Below, piece by piece: positions 24,464 through 33,848 of a stretch of DNA of 64,000 nt. The translations under genes were made by a program, and so were the position numbers. The stretch's first letter is position 1; each line of letters starts with the position of its first letter. A model generated the notes under the pieces. The model searched no databases, was not told the DNA's origin, and saw nothing but the letters and a program-made list of their open reading frames with translations. The DNA is from Streptomyces violaceusniger (lineage in GTDB: Bacteria; Actinomycetota; Actinomycetes; Streptomycetales; Streptomycetaceae), in the NCBI GenBank assembly GCA_005405945.1, contig BJHW01000001.1, positions 2,852,001 through 2,916,000 of the forward strand, in the 5' to 3' direction.

Positions 24464-25369
24464 ATGTCGAACTACGACGCTGTGACGTCCGAGATCACCG
24501 AGATACGCTCGACCTATATCCGTGACCGTTTCGCTTTCGTACCCGGCACTCAGCTCACCAGGATCATCAAGGAGCTGGGTGCCACAGACGACGACCTCAA
24601 GAAACTCGCCAGCGTCAGCGACGGGCTGAAGAGCGACCCGACCCTCCCGTTCCGAAAGACCAGGACCGGCCGCTTCGGTTTCGACCCGCGGTCCATGCGG
24701 GTGCGCCGGCTCGAATTCCAGCCGTTCATGCTGTCCATGGAGGACGACTTCGTACGGCACGATTCCGGCCAGGTGCGCATCTTCGACGAAATTCAAAATG
24801 ACCTACAGCTCAACACCGCCCTGCAGGCGCTTTTCGTCTTCAAGTTCCTGGTCGTCGAAGGCGTGACGGTCACCCACCGGCCGAAACTGGACTACGACAG
24901 CGACCAGTGGATCTGCACCCTGCTCAACGTGAGGACCATCACCGACGGTGACCTGATCGGCGAGCCGGCGCTGGAAGGGGTACACAGCGACGGCGTCGAC
25001 CACACCATGACGACCTACCTGGGCAGCGAGAACATGACGGACGACAGCGCCGTCACGTTCCTGCACGACATGCGCGAGGTGAACGGCACCCGATGGCACG
25101 ACACGAACGCCGATCTGTTGCGCGCCAAGGCACAGCACCGTGACTTCCTCGACACGTGCCTGATCGTCGACCACGAGAGCAAGCACAGCGTCTCGACCTT
25201 GTACGCCGCCGACAAGTCGAAGCCCGCCACGCGAGACCTGCTGGCCTTCCTGACCCGCAAGCCGGTGGCCGAAGGGCACCACTCGCACGCCTTCGATTCG
25301 CTCAAGCCGCACCGGGAGCTTCCCATGACGGTCGGCCTGCGCCTCCTCGACAGCGCACCGTCCACCTAA
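24464..25369 (+). CDS. 2-oxoglutarate/Fe(II)-dependent dioxygenase, PF10014 type
   Basis: A 301-residue protein starting at ATG 24464, with GGAGGGAAAGGG upstream. The centre has HSDGVDH (metal-binding H-x-D), an Asn-rich strand, then LDTCLIVDH followed by the distal His region and TRDLLAF. This layout matches the 2OG-Fe dioxygenase family PF10014 (free amino-acid hydroxylases such as the isoleucine dioxygenase IDO, and BsmA). By family knowledge such enzymes hydroxylate amino acids or small substrates with 2-oxoglutarate and O2. The gene is divergent from PKS gene A and convergent with the 4-ketoreductase (27-nt gap). Together with mbtH and the halogenase it suggests an amino-acid-derived building block or late tailoring; the substrate is inference. 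Confidence 0.75.
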   Translation: MSNYDAVTSEITEIRSTYIRDRFAFVPGTQLTRIIKELGATDDDLKKLASVSDGLKSDPTLPFRKTRTGRFGFDPRSMRVRRLEFQPFMLSMEDDFVRHDSGQVRIFDEIQNDLQLNTALQALFVFKFLVVEGVTVTHRPKLDYDSDQWICTLLNVRTITDGDLIGEPALEGVHSDGVDHTMTTYLGSENMTDDSAVTFLHDMREVNGTRWHDTNADLLRAKAQHRDFLDTCLIVDHESKHSVSTLYAADKSKPATRDLLAFLTRKPVAEGHHSHAFDSLKPHRELPMTVGLRLLDSAPST

Positions 25370-25396
25370 CGTCTGCGCCGCGTCAGGTCGAAAGAG

Positions 25397-26323
25397 TCAC
25401 GAAACCGCCCACAAATCGTGGAGGGATTGCTTCAGTGGCACCTGCGGGGACCAGCCGAGCAGCCTGCGCGCGAGCCGGATGTCGGCCTGGGTCCACGCGC
25501 CACCCTTCCTGTGCACCGGGGCCTGTCCCTTCCGTACCAGGTGCGGGGGCACACCCGACACGGAGACGAGAATTCCGGCGAGTTCCCGCATGCTGGTGGC
25601 GACCCCTGAACCGATGTTGATCAGGCGCCCGGTCGCCCGTGTGCCCGCCGTCAGCACCACGGCCTCGGCGATGTCACGTACGTCGACGAAGTCGCGTTGG
25701 TCGTCGACGACGGTCAGGCTGAGCGGCGCGTCCTCACTGGTGGCGCGCAGTTGGGCGGCGAGTCGGCCGAGGAAGCCGTGCAGCGGGGCGCCGGGTCCGC
25801 AGCCATTGGTGACGCGGAGCACGCAGCCGTCCACGCGCCCCGCCTCCGTGGCGTCCAGGACGATTCGGCTGCCGGCCAGCTTGGTGCGCGCGTAGGGGCT
25901 GACAGGGACGGTCGGGTGGTCCTCCGCGATGGCCGTGCCCTCCAGGACGGGGCCGTACTCGTGCACGGAGCCGAGTTGCAGCAGCCTCGGCCGTCGGCGG
26001 AGCGTCGAGACGGCGCGCACCAGATGGTCGACGAGCAGGACGTGCTCGGCCGTCATCCGTTCCTCGTCGTCCGCCCCGGTGTCGCCCGCCGCGTTGACGA
26101 CGAGATCGGCGGAGCCCACGGCCTCGGCGATGTCCCCGACCGTCGCGGATGCCACGTCGAGCGGCAGGAAGCGGGCCCCGGGAATCGGTTGAACGGGTTT
26201 TCTCGCCACGGCCAGGACGTCATATCCATGTGCGGCCAGCGCTGTGCAGATGTGCCGCCCCAGGAATCCGGTGCCGCCGATGACGACGGCGGAGCTCGCG
26301 TGCGCATCGATCACGTCGTTCAT
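25397..26323 (-). CDS. dTDP-hexose 4-ketoreductase (NAD(P)-dependent, SDR-extended)
   Basis: A 308-residue Rossmann protein with GGTGFLG near residue 17, an internal GSVHEYGP strand, and the YARTK catalytic motif (YxxxK) in the middle. It resembles 4-ketoreductases of deoxysugar pathways (TylCIV, EryBIV type), which reduce the C4 ketone of the dTDP-4-keto sugar as the last step before transfer. Its ATG overlaps the stop of the epimerase gene (ATGA), so the two are translationally coupled. It is the last gene of the mbtH-rmlA-rmlB-TEII-GT-epimerase operon. An NDP-sugar epimerase role cannot be excluded from sequence alone. Its frame is intact. Confidence 0.8.
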   Translation of the reverse strand: MNDVIDAHASSAVVIGGTGFLGRHICTALAAHGYDVLAVARKPVQPIPGARFLPLDVASATVGDIAEAVGSADLVVNAAGDTGADDEERMTAEHVLLVDHLVRAVSTLRRRPRLLQLGSVHEYGPVLEGTAIAEDHPTVPVSPYARTKLAGSRIVLDATEAGRVDGCVLRVTNGCGPGAPLHGFLGRLAAQLRATSEDAPLSLTVVDDQRDFVDVRDIAEAVVLTAGTRATGRLINIGSGVATSMRELAGILVSVSGVPPHLVRKGQAPVHRKGGAWTQADIRLARRLLGWSPQVPLKQSLHDLWAVS

Positions 26324-26928
26324 CGTGCCCTGTCACCCCTGCCCACGTGGAGTGCCCGGCACGCCTCGTACGACGGCAGCACGCCGGCGCGGCGGGCCTC
26401 GGCCAGCGTCGGCGCGTCCCGGTCACGTGGGGAGACCAGGTACTCCATGCCGTCGGGCCAGGGCAGCCCGAGCGCCGGGTCGAAGGCGTCGACCTCGTGC
26501 TCGGCGGCCGGGTCGTACTCCACCGACGTCACATAGGCGGCCACCGTGTTGTCCCGCAGGGCGATGAACGCGTGCCCGAGTCCCTCCTCCAGGTACACCG
26601 CACGACAGGAGTCGGGGTTCAGCCGGGTGCTGTCCCAGCGGCCGAACGTGGGAGAACCCACCCGCAGGTCGACCACCACGTCGAGCAGTTCCCCGGCGGG
26701 GCAGGTCACCACTTTGGCCTGGCCGGGCGGTACGTCCTCATAGTGCACGCCACGGACGACGCCGCGCCGGGAGTAGCTGTGGTGCACCTGGCCCAAGCGC
26801 AGCGGATACCCCACGGCCTCCGAGAAGGCGGTTTCGGTGTAGTGGGCGACGAACGCGCCGCGCTGGTCGCGGTGAACGTCGGGTACGAACTCGTAGGCGC
26901 CGGACACCGCCAGCTCTCGGACCTTCAT
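26320..26928 (-). CDS. dTDP-4-keto-6-deoxyhexose 3,5-epimerase (RmlC family)
   Basis: A 202-residue RmlC-type cupin starting at ATG 26928, which overlaps the glycosyltransferase stop. Visible motifs are [16 protein letters not shown] (catalytic His), [12 protein letters not shown], and [15 protein letters not shown], with the Tyr that protonates C5. The family (RmlC, EvaD, TylCVII, NovW) inverts C3 and/or C5 of dTDP-4-keto-6-deoxyhexoses. In a pathway with a 2,3-dehydratase, C5 epimerisation giving an L-sugar is the more likely role. The final residues ([12 protein letters not shown]) overlap the 4-ketoreductase start. Whether it acts at C3, C5 or both cannot be read from the sequence. Confidence 0.85.
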   Translation of the reverse strand: MKVRELAVSGAYEFVPDVHRDQRGAFVAHYTETAFSEAVGYPLRLGQVHHSYSRRGVVRGVHYEDVPPGQAKVVTCPAGELLDVVVDLRVGSPTFGRWDSTRLNPDSCRAVYLEEGLGHAFIALRDNTVAAYVTSVEYDPAAEHEVDAFDPALGLPWPDGMEYLVSPRDRDAPTLAEARRAGVLPSYEACRALHVGRGDRAR

Positions 26929-28178
26929 CGGCGACGCTCCGCGGTGAGGTTTTCCAGTACGGGTACCAGATCGTGTGGGGTGGGCGCGTTCAGGTTCTCC
27001 TGGCGCAGGCGCTCGGCTCCGCTCTGGAAGGAGGGGTCCTTGACCAGCCGTTGCATGCTGTCGCGCAGGACGTCGGCGGTCAGCTCGGAGGCGTGAACGG
27101 CGAGTCCGGCACCGGCCTTGGCCAGGCTGGTCGCTCTGTTCCACCAGTCGGCGTAGCGGATGGTGGGGATGAACTGGGGTACGGCGTTGGCGAGTGCGGT
27201 GTTCCAGGAGCCGAAGCCGCCGTAGTGGACGATGGCCGAGGCAGTGGGAAGCAGGGCGTGCAGGGGGACGAAGTCGACGATACGGGTGTTGCCGGGGACC
27301 TTGGCGAGCTTCTCGACTGCGTCGGGTGGCAGCGTGGCCACCACGTCAACGTCCATGTCGCCCAGCGTGTCGATCATGTCGGGGATCGGGAGGAGGGTAC
27401 TGCCGACCACGGCACGCGTGGAGATGCCGGGAGTCAGGACGACGCGCGGGCGTTCGGGCGGCTCGTGCAGCCAGTCCGGTATCTCGGACGGGCCGTTGTA
27501 GGGGAGGTAGCGGACCGGTATCCGCTCCACCGTCAACGGAAATTGGAGGCTGGTGGGTACCTGGTCGATGGTCCACTGGCCGACCACGACTTCTTCGTCG
27601 AACGAGCTGCCGTAGCGGCTGAGGTGCTTGCCGAGCCAGTCGGCCATCGGGTCTTCACGGCGCTCCCGCGGACGTTCCGCCTGGCGTTGGAGGAAGACGT
27701 GGCGCATCGCGGAGTGGTTGTCGAAACACCACAGCAGCCGGGCGTGGGCCGCGCCGACAACGCGCGCCGCCACCGGTCCTGCGTAGGTGAGGGGTTCCCA
27801 GATGATCAGGTCGGGTCGCCAGCGGCGGGCATACTCAACCAGGTCGGGGATCATGGGGTCGTTGTAGACCTGGTGCGCGAACATGACACTGGCCCTGAGC
27901 TTCGCCAGCGCCTGCTCCCACGAGTGCGCTTCGAGGGTCGGGTTGGACCAGTCGGACAGCGGGTTCTCCAGCGAGCCGCGGTTCCGCGCCAGCATCTCGT
28001 GGAAGTTGTGGTCCTCACCGACGCGGACCGCGGTCAGGCCCATGCTCTTGATGGCGCCCGCCAGCGCGGGGCTGCTGGCGACCTGGACGTCGTGGCCCGC
28101 GACGGACAGGGACCAGGCAAGCGGCACCATGGACAGCAGATGCGACCTATCAGAGAGGGTCACGAAAAGTACACGCAT
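26925..28178 (-). CDS. Macrolide-type glycosyltransferase (GT1, GT-B fold)
   Basis: A 417-residue protein from ATG 28178 (RBS GGGAG about 9 nt upstream); the longer upstream frame is not homologous. The N-terminus [20 protein letters not shown] has the acceptor-domain look of DesVII/EryCIII-like enzymes. The C-terminal half has [20 protein letters not shown], the nucleotide-sugar binding segment. It should transfer the dTDP-deoxysugar made by its operon neighbours onto the polyketide or another aglycone. Many relatives need a P450-like helper protein (EryCII, DesVIII); none is encoded in this window. It lies between the TEII and epimerase genes and is probably coupled to both. Confidence 0.85.
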   Translation of the reverse strand: MRVLFVTLSDRSHLLSMVPLAWSLSVAGHDVQVASSPALAGAIKSMGLTAVRVGEDHNFHEMLARNRGSLENPLSDWSNPTLEAHSWEQALAKLRASVMFAHQVYNDPMIPDLVEYARRWRPDLIIWEPLTYAGPVAARVVGAAHARLLWCFDNHSAMRHVFLQRQAERPRERREDPMADWLGKHLSRYGSSFDEEVVVGQWTIDQVPTSLQFPLTVERIPVRYLPYNGPSEIPDWLHEPPERPRVVLTPGISTRAVVGSTLLPIPDMIDTLGDMDVDVVATLPPDAVEKLAKVPGNTRIVDFVPLHALLPTASAIVHYGGFGSWNTALANAVPQFIPTIRYADWWNRATSLAKAGAGLAVHASELTADVLRDSMQRLVKDPSFQSGAERLRQENLNAPTPHDLVPVLENLTAERRR

Positions 28179-28192
28179 CGTCGGGCTCTCCC

Positions 28193-28989
28193 TCAGCCGG
28201 TGGTCTGTCCGCCGCGGGTTCGCACCGCGCACAGGGTGTCCGTGATCGCCGCGGCCACCGCTGTCCCGTGCTCGGCGACATAGAAGTGGCCCCGGGGAAG
28301 ACCCGCAGGTCGAAGCTGCCCGCGGTGTGCTCCCGCCAGCTCGCCGCCTCCTCGACCGATACGCGGTCGTCGGCTTCGCCGGTGAGTGCGACGATGTCGC
28401 ACCGCAGTGCCGTGCCGGGCTCTGCCCTATAGGTCTCGGACGCCTTATAGTCGCTGCGGATCGACGGCAGGGCCAATTGCAGCAGTTCGCGTTCGTCGAG
28501 GATCTCCGCGTCGGTGCCACTGAGCCGTCGCAGCTCGGCGACGAGCCCGGCGTCGTCGAGACGGTGGATGTCCCGGCCGCGCTGGAACGAAGCCGCGGAC
28601 CTGGCGGAGGTGAAGAGCGCCAGGGGTGTGGTCCCCAGCTCTCGTTCGAGCAGCATGGCCAGTTCGAATCCGACGGCGGCGCCCATGCTGTGACCGAACA
28701 GCGCGACGGGACGCTTGGCGGCGAGCGGCTTCAGCACGTCGAAGACGGCTCGCGCCGTCTCGGGGACGCTCTCGATGCACGGCTCGCTCAGCCGGTCCTG
28801 TCGCCCCGGGTACTGGACGACCAGGGCCTCCACGGTCGAAGGCAGCAGCTCGGAGAGCGGGAAGTAGAAACTCGCGGTTCCCCCGGCGTGCGGCAGACAC
28901 ACCAGGCTGATATCGGCCTCCGGGTTCGGATGGAACCTGCGGAACCACCGGCTCTCACCGGCAGTGGGCAACGCCATGGCTCTCGTCAT
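28193..28989 (-). CDS. Type II thioesterase (one frame break near the C-terminus)
   Basis: An alpha/beta hydrolase of about 265 residues with [20 protein letters not shown] near the start, nucleophile GHSMGA, and an Asp region GEADDRVS. The last conserved element, GGHFYVAEH with the catalytic His, is found only in another frame. Adding one base in the CCCCGGGG run at 28290-28297 restores it and gives a stop at 28193, just before the glycosyltransferase. Such editing thioesterases clear aberrant or prematurely decarboxylated acyl groups from PKS/NRPS carrier proteins. The start may be ATG 28989 or 28977; GAAGGGA stands immediately before the first. The gene sits inside the sugar operon. Confidence 0.85.
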
Positions 28990-29068
28990 TCCCTTCTCTG
29001 GTGTTCCTGTCCTCTCGTGGACGAGAGGTTCCCTCAGCTTCGAGAGTTCCCTTCCGCGCGCCCACCCA

Positions 29069-30046
29069 CTATCTGCTCACCTTCAGTGGCTCCCACCAGT
29101 CGCGCCGCCCCGCATACCACTTCACGGTATCCGCCAGGCCCTCCTCGAGAGACACGGCGGGCTGGTAGCCGAGTTGGTCGGAAATCTTGGTGATGTCCAG
29201 CGAATAGCGACGGTCATGTCCCTTTCTGTCCGGCACCTTCCGCACCATCGACCAGCCGACACCGAGCAATTCGAGTATTCTCTCCGTGAGCTCCCGATTG
29301 GCCAGTTCCGTACCGCCGCCGATGTTGTACACCTCCCCCGCCAGGCCCCTTTCCGCGACCAGGGCGACGCCCCGGCAGTGGTCTTCGACATGCAACCACT
29401 CCCGCACGTTCGCGCCGTCGCCGTACAGCGGCACCGGCTCACCATCCATGAGGTTGGTGATGAAGCGTGGGATGACCTTCTCCGGATGCTGGTAGGGACC
29501 GTAATTATTGGCGCACCGAGTCACGCACACGGGAAGCCCGTGGGTGCGATAAAAGGCCCGTGCCAGGAGATCGGACGATGCCTTGGACGCGGAATAAGGA
29601 GAGTTGGGATCGAGTGGTTCGTGCTCGGTCCAGGAACCTCGCTCGATAGAGCCGTACACCTCGTCCGTGGAGACGTGGACGAATTTCGCCACCTTGGCTT
29701 CGGCCGCCGCCTCGAGAAGAGTGTGCGTGCCCAGCACATTGGTCCTGACGAACTCCTCGGCACCCGCTATGGAACGGTCGACGTGTGATTCGGCGGCGAA
29801 GTGGACCACCTGGTCGGCCCCGCGCAACAGGTCGTTGATGAGCGCCGCGTCGCAGATGTCACCCCGCACGAAGTGCAACCGGGGGCTGGCGGCAACCTCC
29901 GCCAGGTTGGCCTCGTTGCCGGCGTAGGTGAGCTTGTCGACCACCACTACCTCCGCGTCCACCAGGGCCTCGTACGCCCCTGTCAGTGCCTGGCGGACGA
30001 AGTGCGAGCCGATGAAGCCCGCGCCGCCAGTCACGACTATGCGCAT
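29069..30046 (-). CDS. rmlB: dTDP-glucose 4,6-dehydratase, copy 1
   Basis: 325 residues, intact. Visible are GGAGFIGS (NAD binding), HFAAESHVDRSI, the catalytic STDEVYG and the YSASK (YxxxK) motif, then NNYGPYQHPEKVIPRF, all typical of RmlB. It converts dTDP-D-glucose to dTDP-4-keto-6-deoxyglucose, the branch point for deoxysugars. It follows rmlA by 12 nt with GGGGAAG before its ATG and is followed by the TEII gene after about 80 nt. A second, clearly homologous copy lies at 52753-53733. Confidence 0.95.
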   Translation of the reverse strand: MRIVVTGGAGFIGSHFVRQALTGAYEALVDAEVVVVDKLTYAGNEANLAEVAASPRLHFVRGDICDAALINDLLRGADQVVHFAAESHVDRSIAGAEEFVRTNVLGTHTLLEAAAEAKVAKFVHVSTDEVYGSIERGSWTEHEPLDPNSPYSASKASSDLLARAFYRTHGLPVCVTRCANNYGPYQHPEKVIPRFITNLMDGEPVPLYGDGANVREWLHVEDHCRGVALVAERGLAGEVYNIGGGTELANRELTERILELLGVGWSMVRKVPDRKGHDRRYSLDITKISDQLGYQPAVSLEEGLADTVKWYAGRRDWWEPLKVSR

Positions 30047-30058
30047 GAGTTCTTCCCC

Positions 30059-30931
30059 TCAGCGGTTTTCGGCCGTGATGTCCATGAGATACTTTCCGTA
30101 GTCCGTGTGCCGCAGTTGTTCGCCGAGCTCGTAACAGGCCGCGGCGTCGATGAACCCCATGCGGAAGGCGATCTCTTCGAGACAGGCGATCCGCACTCCT
30201 TGGCGCTGTTCGAGGAGCTGGACGTACTGTCCGGCCTGGAGCAGCGAATCGTGCGTTCCGGTGTCGAGCCAGGCGAAGCCGCGGCCCAGGCTGATCAGCC
30301 TGGCTTTCCCGCGCTCCAGATAGACCCGGTTGACGTCGGTGATCTCCAGTTCGCCGCGCTCGGACGGCCGGATATTCTTGGCGATGTCCACGACGTCGTT
30401 GTCATAGAGATAGAGTCCGGTGATCGCCAGATTTGACGTGGGCTCCGCCGGCTTCTCCTCCAGGTGGATCAGTCGGCCCCGCTCGTCCATGGTGCCAACG
30501 CCATAGCGCTCCGGGTCCTTGACCGGGTAGCCGAAGAGCACACAGCCGTCGATGCTGACTGCCTCCCGGTGCAGAATCCTCGAGAAACCGGGACCATGGA
30601 AGATGTTGTCCCCGAGCACGAGTGCCACGGGCTCGTCCCCGATGAATTCCGCACCGATGACGAAGGCTTCGGCGATGCCGTTCGCCGCACGCTGCTCGGC
30701 GTACTCGATCGACATCCCCAGTTGGCTGCCGTCGCCCAGGAGCACACGGAACAAGTCCAGCTGGCACGGAGTCGATATGACGAGGATTTCCCTGATCCCG
30801 CCGAGCATGAGCACCGACAGCGGGTAGTAGACCATCGGCTTGTTGTAGACGGGCAGGATCTGCTTCGACACCGCATGCGTCAATGGATGCAGCCGGGTAC
30901 CGCTCCCGCCCGCGAGGACTATCCCCTTCAT
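30059..30931 (-). CDS. rmlA: Glucose-1-phosphate thymidylyltransferase, copy 1
   Basis: 290 residues, the usual length of short RmlA proteins, and intact. The N-terminus has the pyrophosphorylase signature GGSGTRLHPLT followed by KQILPVYNKPM; further on come VLGDNIFHG with the metal-binding Asp and EKPAEPTSNLAITGLYLYD. It makes dTDP-D-glucose from glucose-1-phosphate and dTTP, the first step of the deoxysugar pathway. It stands 24 nt after mbtH and 12 nt before rmlB, in one operon. Copy 2 lies at 53747-54619. Confidence 0.95.
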   Translation of the reverse strand: MKGIVLAGGSGTRLHPLTHAVSKQILPVYNKPMVYYPLSVLMLGGIREILVISTPCQLDLFRVLLGDGSQLGMSIEYAEQRAANGIAEAFVIGAEFIGDEPVALVLGDNIFHGPGFSRILHREAVSIDGCVLFGYPVKDPERYGVGTMDERGRLIHLEEKPAEPTSNLAITGLYLYDNDVVDIAKNIRPSERGELEITDVNRVYLERGKARLISLGRGFAWLDTGTHDSLLQAGQYVQLLEQRQGVRIACLEEIAFRMGFIDAAACYELGEQLRHTDYGKYLMDITAENR

Positions 30932-30955
30932 GCCGTAACGCGTGCCGAGGACGGC

Positions 30956-31162
30956 TCAGCCGCCCATCGCCTCGATCAGGCTCTTGGGCCGCATGTCTGT
31001 CCAGTTCTCCTCGATGTACGCCAGGCACGCTTCACGGGTGTCCTTGCCATGGGCGACATGCCAGCCGCCGGGCACGTCTGCGAAGGCGGGCCACAGCGAA
31101 TGCTGCCCCTCGTCGTTGACCAGCACCAGGAACTCGCCGTCGGGATCGTCGAAAGGATTCAC
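30956..31162 (-). CDS. MbtH-like protein, copy 1
   Basis: 68 residues with the full family signature: NPFDD at the start, [29 protein letters not shown]. MbtH-like proteins bind and activate NRPS adenylation domains, often those loading tyrosine or other aromatic amino acids. No adenylation domain is encoded in this window, so its partner must lie elsewhere. It is the first gene of the sugar operon, with the conserved promoter box about 80 nt upstream. An MbtH gene leading an rmlA-rmlB operon is unusual and recurs in the second copy. Confidence 0.95.
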   Translation of the reverse strand: MNPFDDPDGEFLVLVNDEGQHSLWPAFADVPGGWHVAHGKDTREACLAYIEENWTDMRPKSLIEAMGG

Positions 31163-31243
31163 GCCAGTCTCTGCCTCTCATGCCGTCCTGCGGTGGATAG
31201 GCCACCTGAACGCCACCATCCTCACGCGCTCCGGCGGGAGGGG

Positions 31244-31268
31244 CGTCCGCGAGAGCCACAGTTACAGG
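31244..31268 (-). promoter_or_regulatory. Conserved promoter box upstream of mbtH operon copy 1
   Basis: The minus strand reads GTAACTGTGGCTCTCGC, one change from the box before the halogenase, followed by a GAGGAT -10-like hexamer at the same offset. It sits 81 nt before the MbtH start, inside the 297-nt divergent region 31163-31459, which also has to serve the 2,3-dehydratase. No further gene is seen there. Confidence 0.5.
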
Positions 31269-31459
31269 TCCCGTCACGCCCTGAACCGGTGCCGAGCAAA
31301 CCCTCCTATGGCACTCTTGCTGCGCAACAGCCGCCGCAAGATCCGCCCTTTGTACCCACCGTTGGGTGGCGGCGCGGCGCCGATGTCGTGCACCACGCAG
31401 CCCGCGGATCGCCGAGCGCTCGGCGGCCGTGTTTCCCGGAACGAGTAGAGGCGGAGTCG

Positions 31460-32833
31460 ATGACCGCGACAGGTCTGATGTTGCCGTCCCGCACCGCGGA
31501 GCCCCGTAGCGTGTCGAGGCTTGCCGCTTCCGCCGCCGCGGTCGACGGCGGGGTGATGAGCAACCCGGAGGTGCTGGCGTGGCTCGACAGACGTCGTCGC
31601 GAGCACGCACAGCGAGTGGAGCGGGTGCCGTTCGCCGCCTTGCGCGACTGGGGCTTCGACGAACGGACGGGCGATCTGCGACACGCGAGCGGACGGTTCT
31701 TCTCGGTGCACGGGCTGCGGGTGCGATCGGACTTCGGTCCGGTGTCCGCATGGTCGCAGCCGATCATCCGACAGCCGGAGATCGGCCTTCTCGGCATCGC
31801 GCTGCGGGACTTCGACGGTGTGCCGCATCTGCTGATGCAGGCGAAACCCGAGCCGGGGAACGTCAACGGCGTGCAGCTGTCGCCGACGGTGCAGGCGACC
31901 AAGAGCAACTACTCCCGGGTGCACGGTGGTTCCGCCGTCCCCTATCTGAAGCACTTCCGCCGCGCGGCACCCGAATCCGTCGTCGCGGACGTTCTACAGT
32001 CGGAACAGGGCTCGTGGTTCCTGCGCAAGCGCAACCGCAACATGATCGTGGAGGTCGGCCCCGAAGCCGAGGCGGGTGAGGACTTCGCCTGGCTGACGCT
32101 GGGACAAGTCCACGCGCTGCTGCGGCAGGACAACCTGATCAACATGGACGCGCGGACTGTCCTGTCCTGCCTTCCGGACTGGCGGCAGGAGGACACGCGG
32201 CGGGCGCTCCACCCGGACCGGGAGATCCGTAGCTGGATCACGCGGCGGCGGGCCGAGCACGAGGTCGAGGTGGTGCCGATCGGCCTCGCGGAGACCGCGG
32301 GCTGGCACCGTACCGCGGACGAGGTGGCCCATGAGCAGGCGCTGTACTTCAAGGTGGTGGCGGTCGATGTCTCCTCGCGCCGGCGTGAGGTGCCCTCCTG
32401 GTCCCAGCCGCTGCTCGAACCGCACGGCACTGGAGTCGTGGCCCTGTTCGTCCGCCGTGTCGACGGTGTACCGCACGCGCTGCTGCGGGCGCGGGCGGAG
32501 CCGGGATTCCTCGACGTGGTCGAGCTCGGCCCCACGGTGCAGTGCGTGCCGGAGAACTACACCCATCTGCCCGCGGCCGACCAGCCGCCCTATCTCGCCG
32601 AGGCACTGGCGCGCGCCGACGGCGCCGCCTACGACGTGGTCCTGTCGGAGGAAGGCGGCCGGTTCCGGAACGCGCAGAGCCGTTACCTGATCATCGAGGC
32701 GGAGAGCGACCTCCCTACCATATCGGACGATTTCCGTTGGGTGACACCATGTCAGTTGGACGAACTGCTCCACTACAGTCATCACGTGAACGTGGAGGCC
32801 AGGACCCTGGTGGCGGCACTGCGGGCGTTGTGA
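31460..32833 (+). CDS. NDP-hexose 2,3-dehydratase, copy 1
   Basis: A 457-residue protein starting at ATG 31460 (GGCGGAG upstream), made of two related halves: each has a WSQP(I/L) segment, GxVxL/ALFVR strand, VQLSPTVQ/VELGPTVQ, and a SEQGSWF/SEEGGRF motif. This duplicated architecture is that of dTDP-4-keto-6-deoxyglucose 2,3-dehydratases (TylX3, EvaA, Gra-ORF27 type), which remove the C2 hydroxyl and leave a 3-ketone for the next enzyme. Its stop overlaps the GTG of the 3-ketoreductase (GTGA). Divergent from mbtH. Copy 2 (55101-56375) lacks the N-terminal part. Confidence 0.92.
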   Translation: MTATGLMLPSRTAEPRSVSRLAASAAAVDGGVMSNPEVLAWLDRRRREHAQRVERVPFAALRDWGFDERTGDLRHASGRFFSVHGLRVRSDFGPVSAWSQPIIRQPEIGLLGIALRDFDGVPHLLMQAKPEPGNVNGVQLSPTVQATKSNYSRVHGGSAVPYLKHFRRAAPESVVADVLQSEQGSWFLRKRNRNMIVEVGPEAEAGEDFAWLTLGQVHALLRQDNLINMDARTVLSCLPDWRQEDTRRALHPDREIRSWITRRRAEHEVEVVPIGLAETAGWHRTADEVAHEQALYFKVVAVDVSSRRREVPSWSQPLLEPHGTGVVALFVRRVDGVPHALLRARAEPGFLDVVELGPTVQCVPENYTHLPAADQPPYLAEALARADGAAYDVVLSEEGGRFRNAQSRYLIIEAESDLPTISDDFRWVTPCQLDELLHYSHHVNVEARTLVAALRAL

Positions 32834-33848
32834 GCCCGGCCGGAGTCCGGCCGTTGCGGCTGGGGGCGCTCGCCACGTCGTCGATCGCCCGCAGGCGCGT
32901 GCTACCCACCGCGGTGAGCATGCCGGAGGTCGACCTCATCGCCGTCGCCGGCAGGTCCGTGGAGAAGGCGGGCCGTTTCGCCGAGCAATTCGGCTGTGTG
33001 GCGGAGACGGACTACGCGGCGCTGCTGAAGCGCCCGGACGTGGAGGCGGTGTACATCTCGACGCCGACGGCGCTGCACCGCGCGTGGGCGGACCGCGCGC
33101 TACGCGCCGGCAAGCATGTGCTGGTCGAGAAGCCGATCGGGGTGAACGCCGACGAGGCACGCCAGTTGTGCTCCCTCGCGCGGGAGCGCGGTCTGGTGCT
33201 GCGGGAGAACTTCATGTTCCCGCACCATCCGCAGCACGCGTTCGCCGCGGACCTGGTGCGGCGCGGACGGATCGGCACTCCGAGCACGTTCAAGGCGTCC
33301 TTCTGCATTCCGCCGCTCCCCGCTGACGACATCCGGTACGCGCCCGGCCTCGGGGCGGGGCACTGCTCGACGTGGGCGTCTATCCGTTGCGCGCCGCGGC
33401 GCTGCTGCTGGGGCCTGGGCAGCGGGTGGCGGGGGCGACGCTGCGCACGCGTGCCTCGGACGGGCTCGACCTGTCGGGGCAGGCGTTGCTGATCTCGCCT
33501 TCCGGGGTACTGGCCCAAGTGACGTTCGGCTTCGAGCACGTGTACGCGTCGTCGTACACGCTGTGGGGAGACCGGGGCCGACTGTCGGTGACGCGCGCGT
33601 TCACTCCGCCCGCGGCTCACCAGCCGGTGCTGGTGCTGGAGGAGCAGGACCACGAAGAACGGTTCACGCTGCCGCCGTCGGACCAACTGCGCGTCTGCCT
33701 CCAGGACTTCGTGGCCGCGGTGCGCGGGGGCGAAGTGGGCGACGGGAGCGCGGAGGCCGACAAGCGGAGAGACGCGGTCGCCCTGCTGGAGTGCGTGGAC
33801 GAAGTGCGCAGGCAAGCCGTGCGCGTCACGACCGATGACCGCCCATAA
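32830..33848 (+). CDS. NDP-hexose 3-ketoreductase (Gfo/Idh/MocA), copy 1 (one frame break)
   Basis: About 339 residues from GTG 32830, coupled to the 2,3-dehydratase. It opens with LRLGALATSSIARRRVLP, then GKHVLVEKPIG (nucleotide-domain motif with catalytic Lys) and ENFMFPHHPQH. Conserved sequence DVGVYPLRAAALLLG resumes in another frame after a run of four G at 33357-33360; one extra G restores it. The family (TylC1, EvaE, KijD10 relatives) reduces the 3-ketone left by the 2,3-dehydratase, giving a 2,6-dideoxy-4-keto sugar. The C-terminus is complete. Copy 2 is only a remnant. Confidence 0.88.

Larger units (their letters stand above)
29069..33848. repeat. Segmental duplication, copy 1 (complete)
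   Basis: This segment, rmlB-rmlA-mbtH on the minus strand and 2,3-dehydratase-3-ketoreductase on the plus strand, reappears in the same order and orientation at 52753-56616. Coding sequences and the intergenic promoter box correspond; the two MbtH proteins agree at 57 of 68 positions by hand count. The divergence shows that the duplication (or independent acquisition) is not recent. Copy 1 is the complete one and is linked to glycosyltransferase, epimerase and 4-ketoreductase genes. Confidence 0.85.

Noticed and set aside
28179..28520. Longer glycosyltransferase with an extra N-terminal 114 residues
   Set aside because: The extension is the out-of-frame end of the TEII gene; the MRVLF start at 28178 has its own ribosome site and matches the family start.
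30464..31459. N-terminal extension of the 2,3-dehydratase
   Set aside because: It runs antisense through rmlA and mbtH; the ATG at 31460 has a ribosome site and fits the family length.
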